From Clostridia bacterium (GTDB lineage Bacteria > Bacillota > Clostridia > Oscillospirales > Acutalibacteraceae): a stretch of DNA of 24,900 nucleotides. Each line of letters begins with the position of its first letter. The first letter of the stretch is position 1. Location of the stretch: assembly GCA_900755895.1 (NCBI GenBank), contig CAAEIG010000053.1, forward strand, positions 1 through 24,900, in the 5' to 3' direction. Both the position numbers and the translations under genes were made by a program. Of this stretch, positions 13,600-21,793 are shown piece by piece. The notes below the pieces were generated by a model. The model was not told the DNA's origin and did not search any database. It was given only the letters and a program-made list of their open reading frames with translations.

Positions 13600-15732
13600 T
13601 CACGCTTCAGCTAACTCTTCTCCTACCTCTCCTCGCAGCCGCTCTTTCAGCATTGTATTGCGCTTGGTCGTCACCTCATGCCGCACGGCATACTGCAGGG
13701 CCGCCTCCGAGCCAACCACCACCAGCAGTTTCTTGGCCCGGGAGAACCCTGTATAGACCAGATGCCGCTCCAGCATAATGTGATTGGTATTATGGATGGG
13801 CATGACCACAATCGGGTATTCTGACCCCTGCGATTTATGGACAGTCGCCGCATACGCCAGCGAGATATCGCCCAAATCAGAGGTCGAGTAGGTGACTGGC
13901 ACGCCATCGAAGACAATGATGATCTCATCGTCCTCCCGGTTGATAGATAGGATATTGCCAACATCCCCATTGAAGACATTCTTGTCGTAGTTATTCTGCA
14001 TCTGCATGACCTTGTCGCCGATCTTGAACATCGTATCGCCATACTGGACAAAAATCTTGGAGTCATTCAGCGCCGCCTGGAGCCGCTTGTTGAGGGCGAC
14101 GGTGCCAATATCGGAGGTTTTCTGCGGGCACAGCACCTGGATGTCGAGCGGGTCCACCTCATAGGTATTGGGCAGCCGCTTACTTACCAGCTCCTCGATG
14201 AGCCGCGGAATATCATTCTTGTTCTCAGCCCGGATAAAGAAGAAATCAGAGTCCTTCTTCACCCGGATATCAGGCATCTGCCCCTCGTTAACGCGATGGC
14301 AGTTTTCGATGATTTTACTGGTAAGCGCCTGCCGGAAAATCTTGGACAGCCGCACAGTGGGCACCATCTCTGAGTCAATAATGTCCCGCAGGACATTACC
14401 GGCGCCCACAGAGGGCAGCTGGTCGATGTCGCCGATCAGGATGACCCGGGTGCCCGTTTTCAAAGCCCGGAGCAGAGCATTCATGAGAAAGGTATCGATC
14501 ATAGACGACTCGTCCACGATAACCGCCTGGGCGTCCAAGGGATTGGTCTGGTTGCAGAGAAAACCATCGTCAGGACGATACTCCAGCAACCGGTGGATAG
14601 TCTTGGCCTCCATCCCCGTGGCCTCCTGCATCCGCTTGGCCGCCCGGCCGGTAGGAGCCGCCAGAGCCACCTTGAGCTTGTTCTGCAGGAACGCCTCGAT
14701 AATGCCCTGGGTCACAGTCGTCTTACCGGTGCCCGGGCCGCCTGTGAGCACCATCACCTGAGAATTCATGGCACTCATAATGGCGTCAGCCTGGAGCGGA
14801 TCATAGGATATCTTCAGCTTGGTTTCGATCTTGGCGACCTCAGCCTTCAGCACCTTGGGTTTGGTCATCAGCCGGTCCAGATTGTTGGCAATACCGATCT
14901 CGCAGTACCGAAGCTGGGGCAGATAAATGGCGGCCGCCCCCTCTTTGACGACCTCACCCATCTTCATCATCTCGTCGATAGTCGCCTGGAGTTTTACCTC
15001 ATCCACATCCAGAAGCTGAATGGCCTTGTGGACCAGTTGGTCGCGCCGTGCGTAAACATGTCCGTCATTGCTTACCTGATTCAGGGTAAACAGGACGCCG
15101 CTGCGGATACGGACATAGCTATCCTTATCGATGCCAAGGCTGCGGGCCAGCTGGTCAGCCATCTGGAAGCCAATACCCTGCACCTCATCGGCAAGCTGGT
15201 AGGGGTTCTTGGTGATGACAGCAATACTATCCTCCTCATAGTGAGCATAGATGCGGGCTGCATAACCAGGCGTGACGCCGTGTCCCTGCAGGAAAATCAT
15301 CACATCCTGGATGGCCTTGTGTTTCTTCCAGCTCTCCTGGATCTTCTTCAGCCGGCCCTTGCCGATACCGCGGATGATAGACAGTTTCTCGGGGTGCTTG
15401 TCCAGAGTCTCGATCGTATTGGGGCCAAACGCCTGGACGATCTTGTGGGCATATTTCCGTCCGATACCCTTGCAGAAATTGGTTAGGTAGAGCTCAATGC
15501 CATCCAGATCCTGCGGCGCCTTACAGATCCAGTGGTCAGCCTCCATCTGGCGGCCATACTTGGGATGCGTCTTCCACTCTCCCTGAACAGTGAGGGTGAC
15601 ACCAGGCTGCACATCGGCCATAGGACCAGTGATGGTAATATAGTCGTGGTCAGTGATGCAGCTAAGGATGGAAAAGCCATTCTCAGCACTGCGAAAAACG
15701 ACCTTGTCGACTCTGCATTCGACTGTATCCAT
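13600..15732 (-). CDS. recD2: RecD2-type ATP-dependent DNA helicase
   Basis: 710 aa, the normal length for RecD2/YrrC. An N-terminal OB-like region (1-75) is followed by tandem helix-hairpin-helix motifs (CKGIGRKYAHKI at 87-98, IRGIGKGRLKKI at 120-131, VQGIGFQMAD at 184-193). The SF1B helicase core has Walker A GGPGTGKT at 331-338, DESSM motif II near 407-411, GDIDQLPSVG motif III, VHKSQGSE motif V and YTGFSRAK motif VI. Such enzymes unwind DNA 5'-3' without RecBC and act in repair and replication stress. On this replicon it may support plasmid replication or recombination. AAAGGAGG precedes the ATG. It is a single-gene unit with its own class promoter and terminator. Confidence 0.95.
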   Translation of the reverse strand: MDTVECRVDKVVFRSAENGFSILSCITDHDYITITGPMADVQPGVTLTVQGEWKTHPKYGRQMEADHWICKAPQDLDGIELYLTNFCKGIGRKYAHKIVQAFGPNTIETLDKHPEKLSIIRGIGKGRLKKIQESWKKHKAIQDVMIFLQGHGVTPGYAARIYAHYEEDSIAVITKNPYQLADEVQGIGFQMADQLARSLGIDKDSYVRIRSGVLFTLNQVSNDGHVYARRDQLVHKAIQLLDVDEVKLQATIDEMMKMGEVVKEGAAAIYLPQLRYCEIGIANNLDRLMTKPKVLKAEVAKIETKLKISYDPLQADAIMSAMNSQVMVLTGGPGTGKTTVTQGIIEAFLQNKLKVALAAPTGRAAKRMQEATGMEAKTIHRLLEYRPDDGFLCNQTNPLDAQAVIVDESSMIDTFLMNALLRALKTGTRVILIGDIDQLPSVGAGNVLRDIIDSEMVPTVRLSKIFRQALTSKIIENCHRVNEGQMPDIRVKKDSDFFFIRAENKNDIPRLIEELVSKRLPNTYEVDPLDIQVLCPQKTSDIGTVALNKRLQAALNDSKIFVQYGDTMFKIGDKVMQMQNNYDKNVFNGDVGNILSINREDDEIIIVFDGVPVTYSTSDLGDISLAYAATVHKSQGSEYPIVVMPIHNTNHIMLERHLVYTGFSRAKKLLVVVGSEAALQYAVRHEVTTKRNTMLKERLRGEVGEELAEA

Positions 15733-15771
15733 GTATTCTTATCCTCCTTTCGGGAGTTGTTCTCTCAATAT

Positions 15772-15800
15772 ATTATATGCGGATACCATGTTTGATATTT
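15772..15800 (-). promoter_or_regulatory. Shared-class promoter of recD2
   Basis: Minus strand reads AAATATCAA, nine bases, CCGCATATAAT. A short leader of about 35 nt leads to the ribosome binding site. Confidence 0.65.
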
Positions 15801-15823
15801 TTGATGTCAGACCTGGGGAGTTG

Positions 15824-16140
15824 AGTCTTTTTTAACGAAGGAAAGCAGCGGGGATTAGTTTGTTTGCCGGAAACTGCGGTGCGGGCCGGCTCCGTTCCGG
15901 AGCTTATGCTGGGTCCGTGAGATCGGCCCCGCTCCCCTGCTGGTATCTTCGGGAACTCCATTGTTGCACAAAACAACGAGATTGGCAAATCGTTGTCTAA
16001 AACAACGGTCTACGCGAAACCGTTTCGTCTGCGCCAAAGCAGCTGTCTCACGGCCTCCACATCAGCTTCCGAAGGAAGCGGCTCCGGCGAGAGTAAGCGG
16101 CAAAAGAAACCTCCCACCACTTTCTTCGTTAAAAAAGAAT
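15824..16140. repeat. Mosaic inverted-repeat element U4
   Basis: The most complete copy. The left arm is AGTCTTTTTTAACGAAGGAAA with core GCGGGCCGGCTCCGTTCCGG ... TATGCTGGGTCCGTGAG. The centre has ATTGTTGCACAAAACAACG (15960), CGTTGTCTAAAACAACG (15991) and CGAAACCGTTTCG (16015-16027). The inverted right arm ends TTTCTTCGTTAAAAAAGAA. It fills the gap between the recD2 promoter and the end of the ParM operon. No reading frame in it has a ribosome binding site. Confidence 0.8.
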
Positions 16141-16183
16141 CGACTCTCCGCCAACAAAGACCAGCGACACCGTTTCGCATAGC

Positions 16184-16221
16184 AAAAGGCCCCATGGATG
16201 CCACGCGGCACCCCTGGGGCC
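16184..16221 (-). terminator. Terminator of the ParM operon
   Basis: GGCCCC at 16188-16193 and GGGGCC at 16216-16221 form the stem with an inner TGCC/GGCA pairing. On the minus strand TTTTGC follows. Confidence 0.85.
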
Positions 16222-16239
16222 TCTGATATCTAAAGTAGC

Positions 16240-17898
16240 TCAATGCCTTCGCTGTGGCTTGCCCTGCCCATTTTTACTGCCGTCTCCCCCTTCTGGTTTC
16301 GACGGCTGGTTCTGAGGATCAGTCTCCCGGTACTTCAGCATCTGCAGGGTCTCATTGGGTTTGGTCCTGATATCGGCCAAGATCGCAAATGCCTCGGTAG
16401 GTGTATAACGCAGATTCTTCATCAGCCGCGCAGGCGTATAACCACGCCGGCCAAAGTTGGAAGCAGCCTTGGAACCGCTGGTAGCAAACAAAGCGAACGC
16501 CGCCATGACCTCGGGGTCCTTGTCAAACTTCGCCATTTCATCCTTGGCTTCCTTGGAACTGATCTTCTTATGCTCGATGATCCAGCCCAGGACTGTCTGC
16601 CGGTCTGCTTCTGCTTTCTCCTCAGGAGTCATATCCTGGAGCTTGGCCGGCGCCGGTTTCTGCCCAGCTGGCTTCTTTGCCGCCTGAGCAGCATTGGCTT
16701 CAGCCTTGGCCAGCGCCGCCGCCATCTCCTCTGCAGAAGGTCCGCTGTCGGCGCTGCCGGTAGCCGCACCTTTGATGGATGCCAGGGTAGACAGAGGTTT
16801 GGCCGGCTCCAAACCAGGCAGCACATATTTGTTACCGACATTCATATCCAAGTTGGTGCTGCTCACCATCTGGAAGGGTTTATCGCGGTCTGGGCTGGTA
16901 AAGGTCAGCCGGAAGACATTGATCCCCTCCTTGTTCCTGGTCTGCTCGATCTGTGTAAGGGTAAAGACCTCCTCCCATGCCCGGTTGCCCTTGGCCTGAA
17001 CCACCTCGTATTGGTCTAGCTTCGGGTGCGACTTCAGCATCTCACGAAGCTCCTTGCAGTCCTTGCGGAACAGGTACAGGAACTCATAGAGCCCAAAATA
17101 GCGGAGATATTTCCCGGCAATATCCATGGGCACCGTATCCTTGGTTTTTTCAGAGATAAACATCCGGGTGTAGCCGGTGTTCAGCCCCAGCCGTTCATCC
17201 ATTTCTACTGGGTCGATGCGATTGGCAAAAATCAGCTTCTCAACCAGTGAGTGCAGATTCAGGTAGCACTCGGCCGGATCCAGCTTCCGGCGGGCGGCCC
17301 GGGACGGCTCAGACAGGACCCGCCGAACCTCCTCCACCAACACCAGGTTTGCATTGGTCTCAACCTCCGGCGCCGGTTCAGGCTCCTGGGGCGGTGGAGG
17401 AGGTGGTGGCGTGGCGCCGAGGGCCGGTTCTTCCACTACTTCTTTCTTGTCAGGGTCTGTGATGGTGGATGCCTTATCGCGTTTTACGCCGCCCACAAAG
17501 CAGGTGACATTGGCGATGGCCTTGATGGGAGTTTTACCACACAACCATACGCGGGTGATGAAGCCTTTGCGGAAATAGTTGTTGATAATCGAATTCACCA
17601 TTGCCTGGGTGGTTTTCATGACCATCAAAGTCCCGTCCTTCTGTTGAGCGTGAATGGACAGAGCGTAGAAATCGGCGTCCGCCTTATCCAGGAACAGCCG
17701 GATGGCCTTGTTCTGGACAGCAATACCAAAGGTTTTCTGAACCCACTCCTCGGCGGTCGTGTTTGGGTCGGCCACCACATAGATGGCCCCATAGCTGAGG
17801 AACGAGTGGACGAGAGCCGCTTCTTCTCCTTCGTCCGGATTCGGCTCCAGGCGCAGACGGAGGATCTGACGGGTCAAGTAGGATAAATCTTTTGTCAC
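16240..17898 (-). CDS. Unknown 552-aa protein, last gene of ParM operon
   Basis: Not recognised. I chose GTG at 17898, 11 bases after AGGAG; a GTG at 17910 directly abuts the AGGAG and is less likely. Residues 1-150 form a mixed domain, followed by a proline run and EPEPAPEVE linker (about 165-185). A helical domain at 190-300 and another at 300-370 follow, then an Ala/Lys/Pro-rich linker (AKAEANAAQAAKKPAGQKPA). The C terminus is a helical domain near 435-520 with a basic, Gly/Gln-rich tail. The linkers suggest a scaffold with several binding modules. No ATPase or nuclease motif is visible. It is cotranscribed with parM, so it may help position or partition the replicon, though this is only inferred from context. 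Confidence 0.75.
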   Translation of the reverse strand: MTKDLSYLTRQILRLRLEPNPDEGEEAALVHSFLSYGAIYVVADPNTTAEEWVQKTFGIAVQNKAIRLFLDKADADFYALSIHAQQKDGTLMVMKTTQAMVNSIINNYFRKGFITRVWLCGKTPIKAIANVTCFVGGVKRDKASTITDPDKKEVVEEPALGATPPPPPPPQEPEPAPEVETNANLVLVEEVRRVLSEPSRAARRKLDPAECYLNLHSLVEKLIFANRIDPVEMDERLGLNTGYTRMFISEKTKDTVPMDIAGKYLRYFGLYEFLYLFRKDCKELREMLKSHPKLDQYEVVQAKGNRAWEEVFTLTQIEQTRNKEGINVFRLTFTSPDRDKPFQMVSSTNLDMNVGNKYVLPGLEPAKPLSTLASIKGAATGSADSGPSAEEMAAALAKAEANAAQAAKKPAGQKPAPAKLQDMTPEEKAEADRQTVLGWIIEHKKISSKEAKDEMAKFDKDPEVMAAFALFATSGSKAASNFGRRGYTPARLMKNLRYTPTEAFAILADIRTKPNETLQMLKYRETDPQNQPSKPEGGDGSKNGQGKPQRRH

Positions 17899-17955
17899 AG
17901 GAATACACACTCCTTTCGGGAAAAGGGCCGGAGCACATGCCCCGGCCCAGAGATG

Positions 17956-18690
17956 TCAGATTTGGCTCAGCAGCGGGTTCCGTCCAAGGCTGGGCTTCTT
18001 GGGCAGCCCCTCATTTTTCTCGGGATCCGGCCGGAAGCTGATGGTCCGCTCCGGATCCACAGGCTGCGGCTGCGGCTCGGGCTCAAGAGCTGGCTTCGGC
18101 TCTGGCTTGGGCTTCAGGTTTGGCTGCGTAGCCGACTGGAACTCGGCAGCCCAGTCTTCCACTGGCGCTTTCTCCTTTGCCGGGAGGATCATCTTCTCCT
18201 TCTTTCCAGTCATCTTCCCGTTTACAGAAACGAGGAACTCTGACCAGATTTGCCGCATAACATCTGCCTTGGGCGGGATCTCCTTATCGCCGAACTTTAA
18301 CGAGCCACGGATCAGCGACTTTACGAATGGAGCCAGCATATGGCCGTTGGACCAGGCCTCATCCAGCAGATCGCGGGCCTCATCGCCGCGGATGGACAGG
18401 TTGACTACGCTGCCGATGACAAATTCGCCTTCAGGGCCGCGGATCTGCCAGCCGTACTTGAACCCACCCTTGGGCTCCACATGGTCGCCCTTCTGGGGGC
18501 CGTCGCGGATCAGAGGCGCCCGGGTGTCCACAATGCCGATTTTCAGGGGCTTCCCCAGGGCATTGGCGGCCATCAGGGCCCGCACCCAGCGCGCCCGGCT
18601 CTGTCCGCTGCGCTGCAGCAGGTTGAACCAGGCGGCAATGTCCTTGTCGCCTTCACCGATATAAATACCAATATTCGTGCATGTGCTCAT
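17956..18690 (-). CDS. Unknown 244-aa protein in ParM operon, possible ParM adaptor
   Basis: AAGGAGGTG lies about 11 bases before the ATG at 18690. The first 45 residues contain a helical block (DKDIAAWFNLLQRSGQSRA) that could be DNA-binding. The middle (75-165) looks beta-rich with a GGFKYGWQIRGPEGEF segment. The last 45 residues are a low-complexity Pro/Glu/Lys tail with repeated KPEPKP and EPEPQPQP. In ParM systems the gene after parM usually encodes the DNA-binding adaptor ParR, so this or its neighbour could fill that role. I see no clear ribbon-helix-helix signature, so the assignment is only a hypothesis. Confidence 0.7.
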   Translation of the reverse strand: MSTCTNIGIYIGEGDKDIAAWFNLLQRSGQSRARWVRALMAANALGKPLKIGIVDTRAPLIRDGPQKGDHVEPKGGFKYGWQIRGPEGEFVIGSVVNLSIRGDEARDLLDEAWSNGHMLAPFVKSLIRGSLKFGDKEIPPKADVMRQIWSEFLVSVNGKMTGKKEKMILPAKEKAPVEDWAAEFQSATQPNLKPKPEPKPALEPEPQPQPVDPERTISFRPDPEKNEGLPKKPSLGRNPLLSQI

Positions 18691-18729
18691 GTTGGTTGGT
18701 TCACCTCCTTGACGGGGACAGGACTGGGC

Positions 18730-19116
18730 TTAACTGTCCAGCTCGTCCCCAAGGTCTTCGGGATCATCCAGCAGTTCAGTCGTCCGCATCCGGCGGCTGT
18801 TCTTCGCCTGTTCGACCTTGGAGAAGATCAGTTCCTTCACATCCTTGGGCCGGGCGATGTTGACCAGATCAAGGGTAGGAGTCGTCTTGTCGGAGGAATG
18901 CAGACTTATAGTGCCAACGCCGAAGATACGCTGAATGAAGCTGCGGGCGAGGGTGATATCCCGCACCCGGTAGAGGAGGACTTCTTCCTCCTTTAGATTG
19001 AACAAGCCTGTTTCCCGGAAAATACGGGGCGCCTCGCCGCCGCTCAGACTGTACTTGGTGAAGCTGAGGGGCAGCCCCAAATGACGCTTGCGGTCTTTCC
19101 AAAGCATATTTTCCAT
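18730..19116 (-). CDS. Bacterial PH-domain protein (bPH_2-like)
   Basis: 128 aa. Residues about 18-102 follow the bPH_2/YdbT-like pattern: FTKYSLSGGEAPRIFRETGL, then LKEEEVLLYRVRDITLARSF, IQRIFGVGTISLHSSD, and a C-terminal helix KDVKELIFSKVEQAK. The RDI ... Q(R)xxGVGTI run is the most typical feature. The usual membrane segments of YdbT proteins are absent; only a single soluble PH domain and an acidic tail (DDPEDLGDELDS) remain. PH domains bind lipids or proteins. The ATG lies three bases after the parM stop, so the two are tightly coupled. A PH domain between an actin filament gene and unknown adaptors suggests a link of filament to membrane or cargo. Confidence 0.75.
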   Translation of the reverse strand: MENMLWKDRKRHLGLPLSFTKYSLSGGEAPRIFRETGLFNLKEEEVLLYRVRDITLARSFIQRIFGVGTISLHSSDKTTPTLDLVNIARPKDVKELIFSKVEQAKNSRRMRTTELLDDPEDLGDELDS

Positions 19117-19119
19117 AGC

Positions 19120-20256
19120 TTATTCCTCTCCCAGCTTGCCCCGCAGGCCCTTGTAGGCGCCCACGACCACAGCAAACTCAATCGGCAGCTCCTTGCCGGC
19201 GATCACGGGCCGGGTAAGCAGCATGTGCTCGTCGTCCATGAGGCCGGTGCCCTTGTAGTAGTCCAGCAGCTGATTGAAGAAGGCTGCGCCGGTGCCTCCG
19301 GTGACCAGGATATAGCGGAAGTCGATGAGGTTGTCATACTGCTTGTTCAGGTAACGGATCAGGTTGCTGCAGACAGACTGGAGTTTCTTCTCCCGAATAG
19401 CCGACAGGTCAATATTGACCACCTTGCCCTGATCCTTGTCCATGTAGCGCACGGAAGTCTCGCCCTGGCTGAGCAGGTACTCGACTGCATAGTGCTTGAT
19501 GTCAGGCCGGGCATCGGCGATCTCCTTGGCCACACCCAGATTGACATTCTTCATGGCATAGTTGGTATTGCTCTCCGCCCGGTCGTCGTCCACGCTGCCA
19601 CCCCGGGAGACGGGCACCAGACCCATCGTATAGTAGCCGCCATCAATGACCAGCGTGGGGCCATTGGCCAGGTACTTGAACTTGGACTCGTCGATGAAGC
19701 CATTGTCATCGGAGGTCTCGCCCAGGATGGCGGCGATCGTCTGGGAGACAGTCATCACATTCTGCTCATGGATGGTGAACCGAAACTCCTTTTCGGACTC
19801 ATTGTCGAAGGTCATGAAGAAACGCTGGTCGCCTGCCAGCAAACCCGTGACCGTAGAAGCATACTTGTTACGGACTGCGTGGGGCAACGCCACGATGAGC
19901 CGGATATCCAGGTCCTCCCCATAGAGGCCAGTCAGCTCGATGGCCTTGGCGATGGCCGAAAGGATGCCCACAGCCGCCTCAGGAGAGACAAACCGGGCCT
20001 CTGTGTACAGTCGGGCCATTGGGTCGTCCTGGCTGTCCTTGTTGTCGTACATGACCGTGCGGGCATACTGTCCAACGCGCCAGGTGGCGCCGGAGCTGTC
20101 CTTATACAGGATGAACCCACTCCGGCCGCCGTAGTCGCTCATCTTGCGCTCATCTGTCTCCACGGCGCAGAAGGGGAACTTGAAATGGATCCCATTGGCA
20201 AGGACCTTCATGGAATCAAAGCCAGGGTCAATGGCGATCAAAAGCTGCTTAGACAT
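19120..20256 (-). CDS. parM: ParM-like actin-family ATPase
   Basis: 378 aa, actin/Hsp70 fold. Phosphate-1 loop AIDPGFDSMKVL at 8-19, phosphate-2 loop LVIDGGYYTMGL near 220, and adenosine loop ILVTGGTGAAFF near 330 are present in the right order. Length and layout fit plasmid segregation actins (ParM/StbA/AlfA class), which polymerise with ATP to push plasmid copies apart. CGAGGAGG lies about eight bases before the ATG. It leads a four-gene operon from the promoter at 20322. The centromere (parC) could be in the 20257-20414 gap, but I see no clear tandem repeats there. The exact ParM subfamily cannot be fixed by eye. Confidence 0.88.
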   Translation of the reverse strand: MSKQLLIAIDPGFDSMKVLANGIHFKFPFCAVETDERKMSDYGGRSGFILYKDSSGATWRVGQYARTVMYDNKDSQDDPMARLYTEARFVSPEAAVGILSAIAKAIELTGLYGEDLDIRLIVALPHAVRNKYASTVTGLLAGDQRFFMTFDNESEKEFRFTIHEQNVMTVSQTIAAILGETSDDNGFIDESKFKYLANGPTLVIDGGYYTMGLVPVSRGGSVDDDRAESNTNYAMKNVNLGVAKEIADARPDIKHYAVEYLLSQGETSVRYMDKDQGKVVNIDLSAIREKKLQSVCSNLIRYLNKQYDNLIDFRYILVTGGTGAAFFNQLLDYYKGTGLMDDEHMLLTRPVIAGKELPIEFAVVVGAYKGLRGKLGEE

Positions 20257-20321
20257 ATTTGTCTGCCTCCTCGAAATTCTTAATATAGGGCGGGGCAGCC
20301 GCTCCTGTCCCGTTCGAGGCT

Positions 20322-20350
20322 ATAATATGCACATTATATCGAAGTTATTT
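20322..20350 (-). promoter_or_regulatory. Shared-class promoter of the ParM operon
   Basis: Minus strand reads AAATAACTT, nine bases, GTGCATATTAT. A second TATAAT lies inside the spacer (CGATATAATG), so an overlapping promoter is possible. Confidence 0.55.
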
Positions 20351-20368
20351 CCGCAATTTTGGCGAAAG

Positions 20369-20405
20369 AAAACCCGGGAGAATTGCTCCTCCCGGGCGTT
20401 TTTGT
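20369..20405. terminator. Two-way terminator between ParM promoter and TnpB element
   Basis: CCCGGGAG-AATTGCT-CCTCCCGGG with CGTTTTTG on one side and TTTTCTTTCG on the other. It separates the divergent ParM and TnpB units. Confidence 0.8.
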
Positions 20406-20508
20406 TAACAATTGCGCCGTAAATCCCCCGGATTCATCCGTGTGGGATATAAGGCGCCATATGACTTTCTCCGAAAGCCATGATGCTCAGACAAAGAATG
20501 GTGTGCCA

Positions 20509-20537
20509 AAATATAAATTCGAGGAACTGCATATAAT
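20509..20537 (+). promoter_or_regulatory. Shared-class promoter of tnpB
   Basis: AAATATAAA, nine bases, CTGCATATAAT, nearly identical to the sites at 204 and 1688. It lies inside the mobile element. Confidence 0.65.
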
Positions 20538-20593
20538 AATATAGCAATAGGGTTGCGATACAAATTTTTCGTTCTGAAAGGAGGCGGTGACCC

Positions 20594-21793
20594 ATGAAAC
20601 AGCAGCGGGCGGTGAAAGTGGAACTCTACCCCACTGATGAACAGCGCATTCTGATCCATAAAACATTTGGCTGTGTTCGCGCTGTATGGAACGACATGCT
20701 TGGCGACGAGCAGGAGTTCTACGCCGCCACCGATAAACATTTCATCCCTACCCCAGCCAAGTATAAGAAGAAACGCCCATACCTCAGTGAGGTAGACAGT
20801 CTGGCCCTCTGTAATGCACAGCTGGCACTGCAAAAGGCGTTCAAGCGGTTCTTCGAGAACCATGGACATTTTGGGCATCCCAAGTTCAAAACCAAAAAGA
20901 AGGCTAAGAAATCGTACACGACAAACTGCCAGTATCATGTTTCCGGCCCCACAGTCTACACGGCAAAGGACGCCATACGGCTGCCCAAACTGGGTCTGGT
21001 GAAGGCTAAGCTGTATCGCAATACCCCTGACAATTGGGTGCTCAAGTCGGCCACCATCAGCGAGACTAAGTCGGGCCGTATCTTTTGCGCCCTGCTCTAT
21101 GAGTTTGATATTCCCGCGCCGAAGGAGGTCCTGCCAACCCTGGAGAATTCTATTGGGCTGGACTACTCCTCGCCGCTGTTTTATGTGGATCACGAGAACC
21201 GGTCCCCGGACAAGCCCCGGTGGTTGCGGGAGTCTGAAGCCAAGCTCGCCCATGAGCAGAGGCTGCTGTCCCACATGAAATATGGGTCAAAGAATTACAT
21301 CCGGCAGCTCCACAAGATCGAAGTGCTTCAGGAGCACATTGCCAACCAGAGAAAGGACTTCGCGCACAAGGAGAGCAGGCGGATAGCCAACGCCTACGGA
21401 TCCGTGTGCGTGGAGGACCTGGATCTGCAGGCAATGGCTCAAAGCCTAAATCTGGGCAAGTCGACCAACGACAATGGGTTTGGTATGTTCAGAGAGTTCC
21501 TCAAATACAAACTGGAGGAGCAGGGCAAGCACCTCATCAAGGTGGATAAATGGTACCCATCCAGCAAGACCTGCCACTACTGCGGCGGCTACTACAAGGA
21601 TTTGCAGCTTGGCGAGGAGGCGTGGACATGTCCCCATTGCGGCAAGCACATCCTCCGAAACCAGAATGCCGGCATCAATATCCGGCGAGAGGGTATCCGT
21701 CAGTTCTATACAGAGCGGGCGGCTGCTGTGACCTTCGGAGAAGGTCATGTGGTGACTTTCGAAGAAAGTCATGTGGAACCTGCAGCATCATAA
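20594..21793 (+). CDS. tnpB: TnpB-family protein with substituted catalytic residue
   Basis: 399 aa, full length. TnpB is the RNA-guided nuclease of IS200/IS605 elements. An N-terminal helix-rich domain (1-110) precedes the RuvC parts: RuvC-I Asp190 in SIGLDYSS and RuvC-II Glu274 in VCVEDLDL. The zinc ribbon has Cys327/Cys330 and Cys346/Cys349. The third acidic residue, normally Asp in the RD-x-NAA motif, is Asn356 here (LRNQNAGINI). The codon is AAC at 21659-21661, one transition from GAC. Cleavage is probably lost, while RNA and DNA binding may remain. AAAGGAGG precedes the ATG. The C-terminal tail (VTFGEGHVVTFEESHV) is encoded by two palindromic 24-bp repeats. Confidence 0.9.
   Translation: MKQQRAVKVELYPTDEQRILIHKTFGCVRAVWNDMLGDEQEFYAATDKHFIPTPAKYKKKRPYLSEVDSLALCNAQLALQKAFKRFFENHGHFGHPKFKTKKKAKKSYTTNCQYHVSGPTVYTAKDAIRLPKLGLVKAKLYRNTPDNWVLKSATISETKSGRIFCALLYEFDIPAPKEVLPTLENSIGLDYSSPLFYVDHENRSPDKPRWLRESEAKLAHEQRLLSHMKYGSKNYIRQLHKIEVLQEHIANQRKDFAHKESRRIANAYGSVCVEDLDLQAMAQSLNLGKSTNDNGFGMFREFLKYKLEEQGKHLIKVDKWYPSSKTCHYCGGYYKDLQLGEEAWTCPHCGKHILRNQNAGINIRREGIRQFYTERAAAVTFGEGHVVTFEESHVEPAAS
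21729..21776 (+). repeat. Two imperfect 24-bp palindromic repeats at the tnpB 3' end
   Basis: GTGACCTTCGGAGAAGGTC and GTGACTTTCGAAGAAAGTC are in tandem; each folds as a hairpin and both are inside the coding region. A related inverted copy lies near the left end at about 20458-20480. They may be part of the guide-RNA scaffold or the transposon end. Confidence 0.6.

Noticed and set aside
14593..15486. Long plus-strand open frame opposite recD2
   Set aside because: Antisense shadow of a fully recognisable helicase; no ribosome binding site.
19081..20283. Long plus-strand open frame opposite parM
   Set aside because: It is a shadow of the minus-strand actin gene, whose motifs and ribosome binding site are clear.
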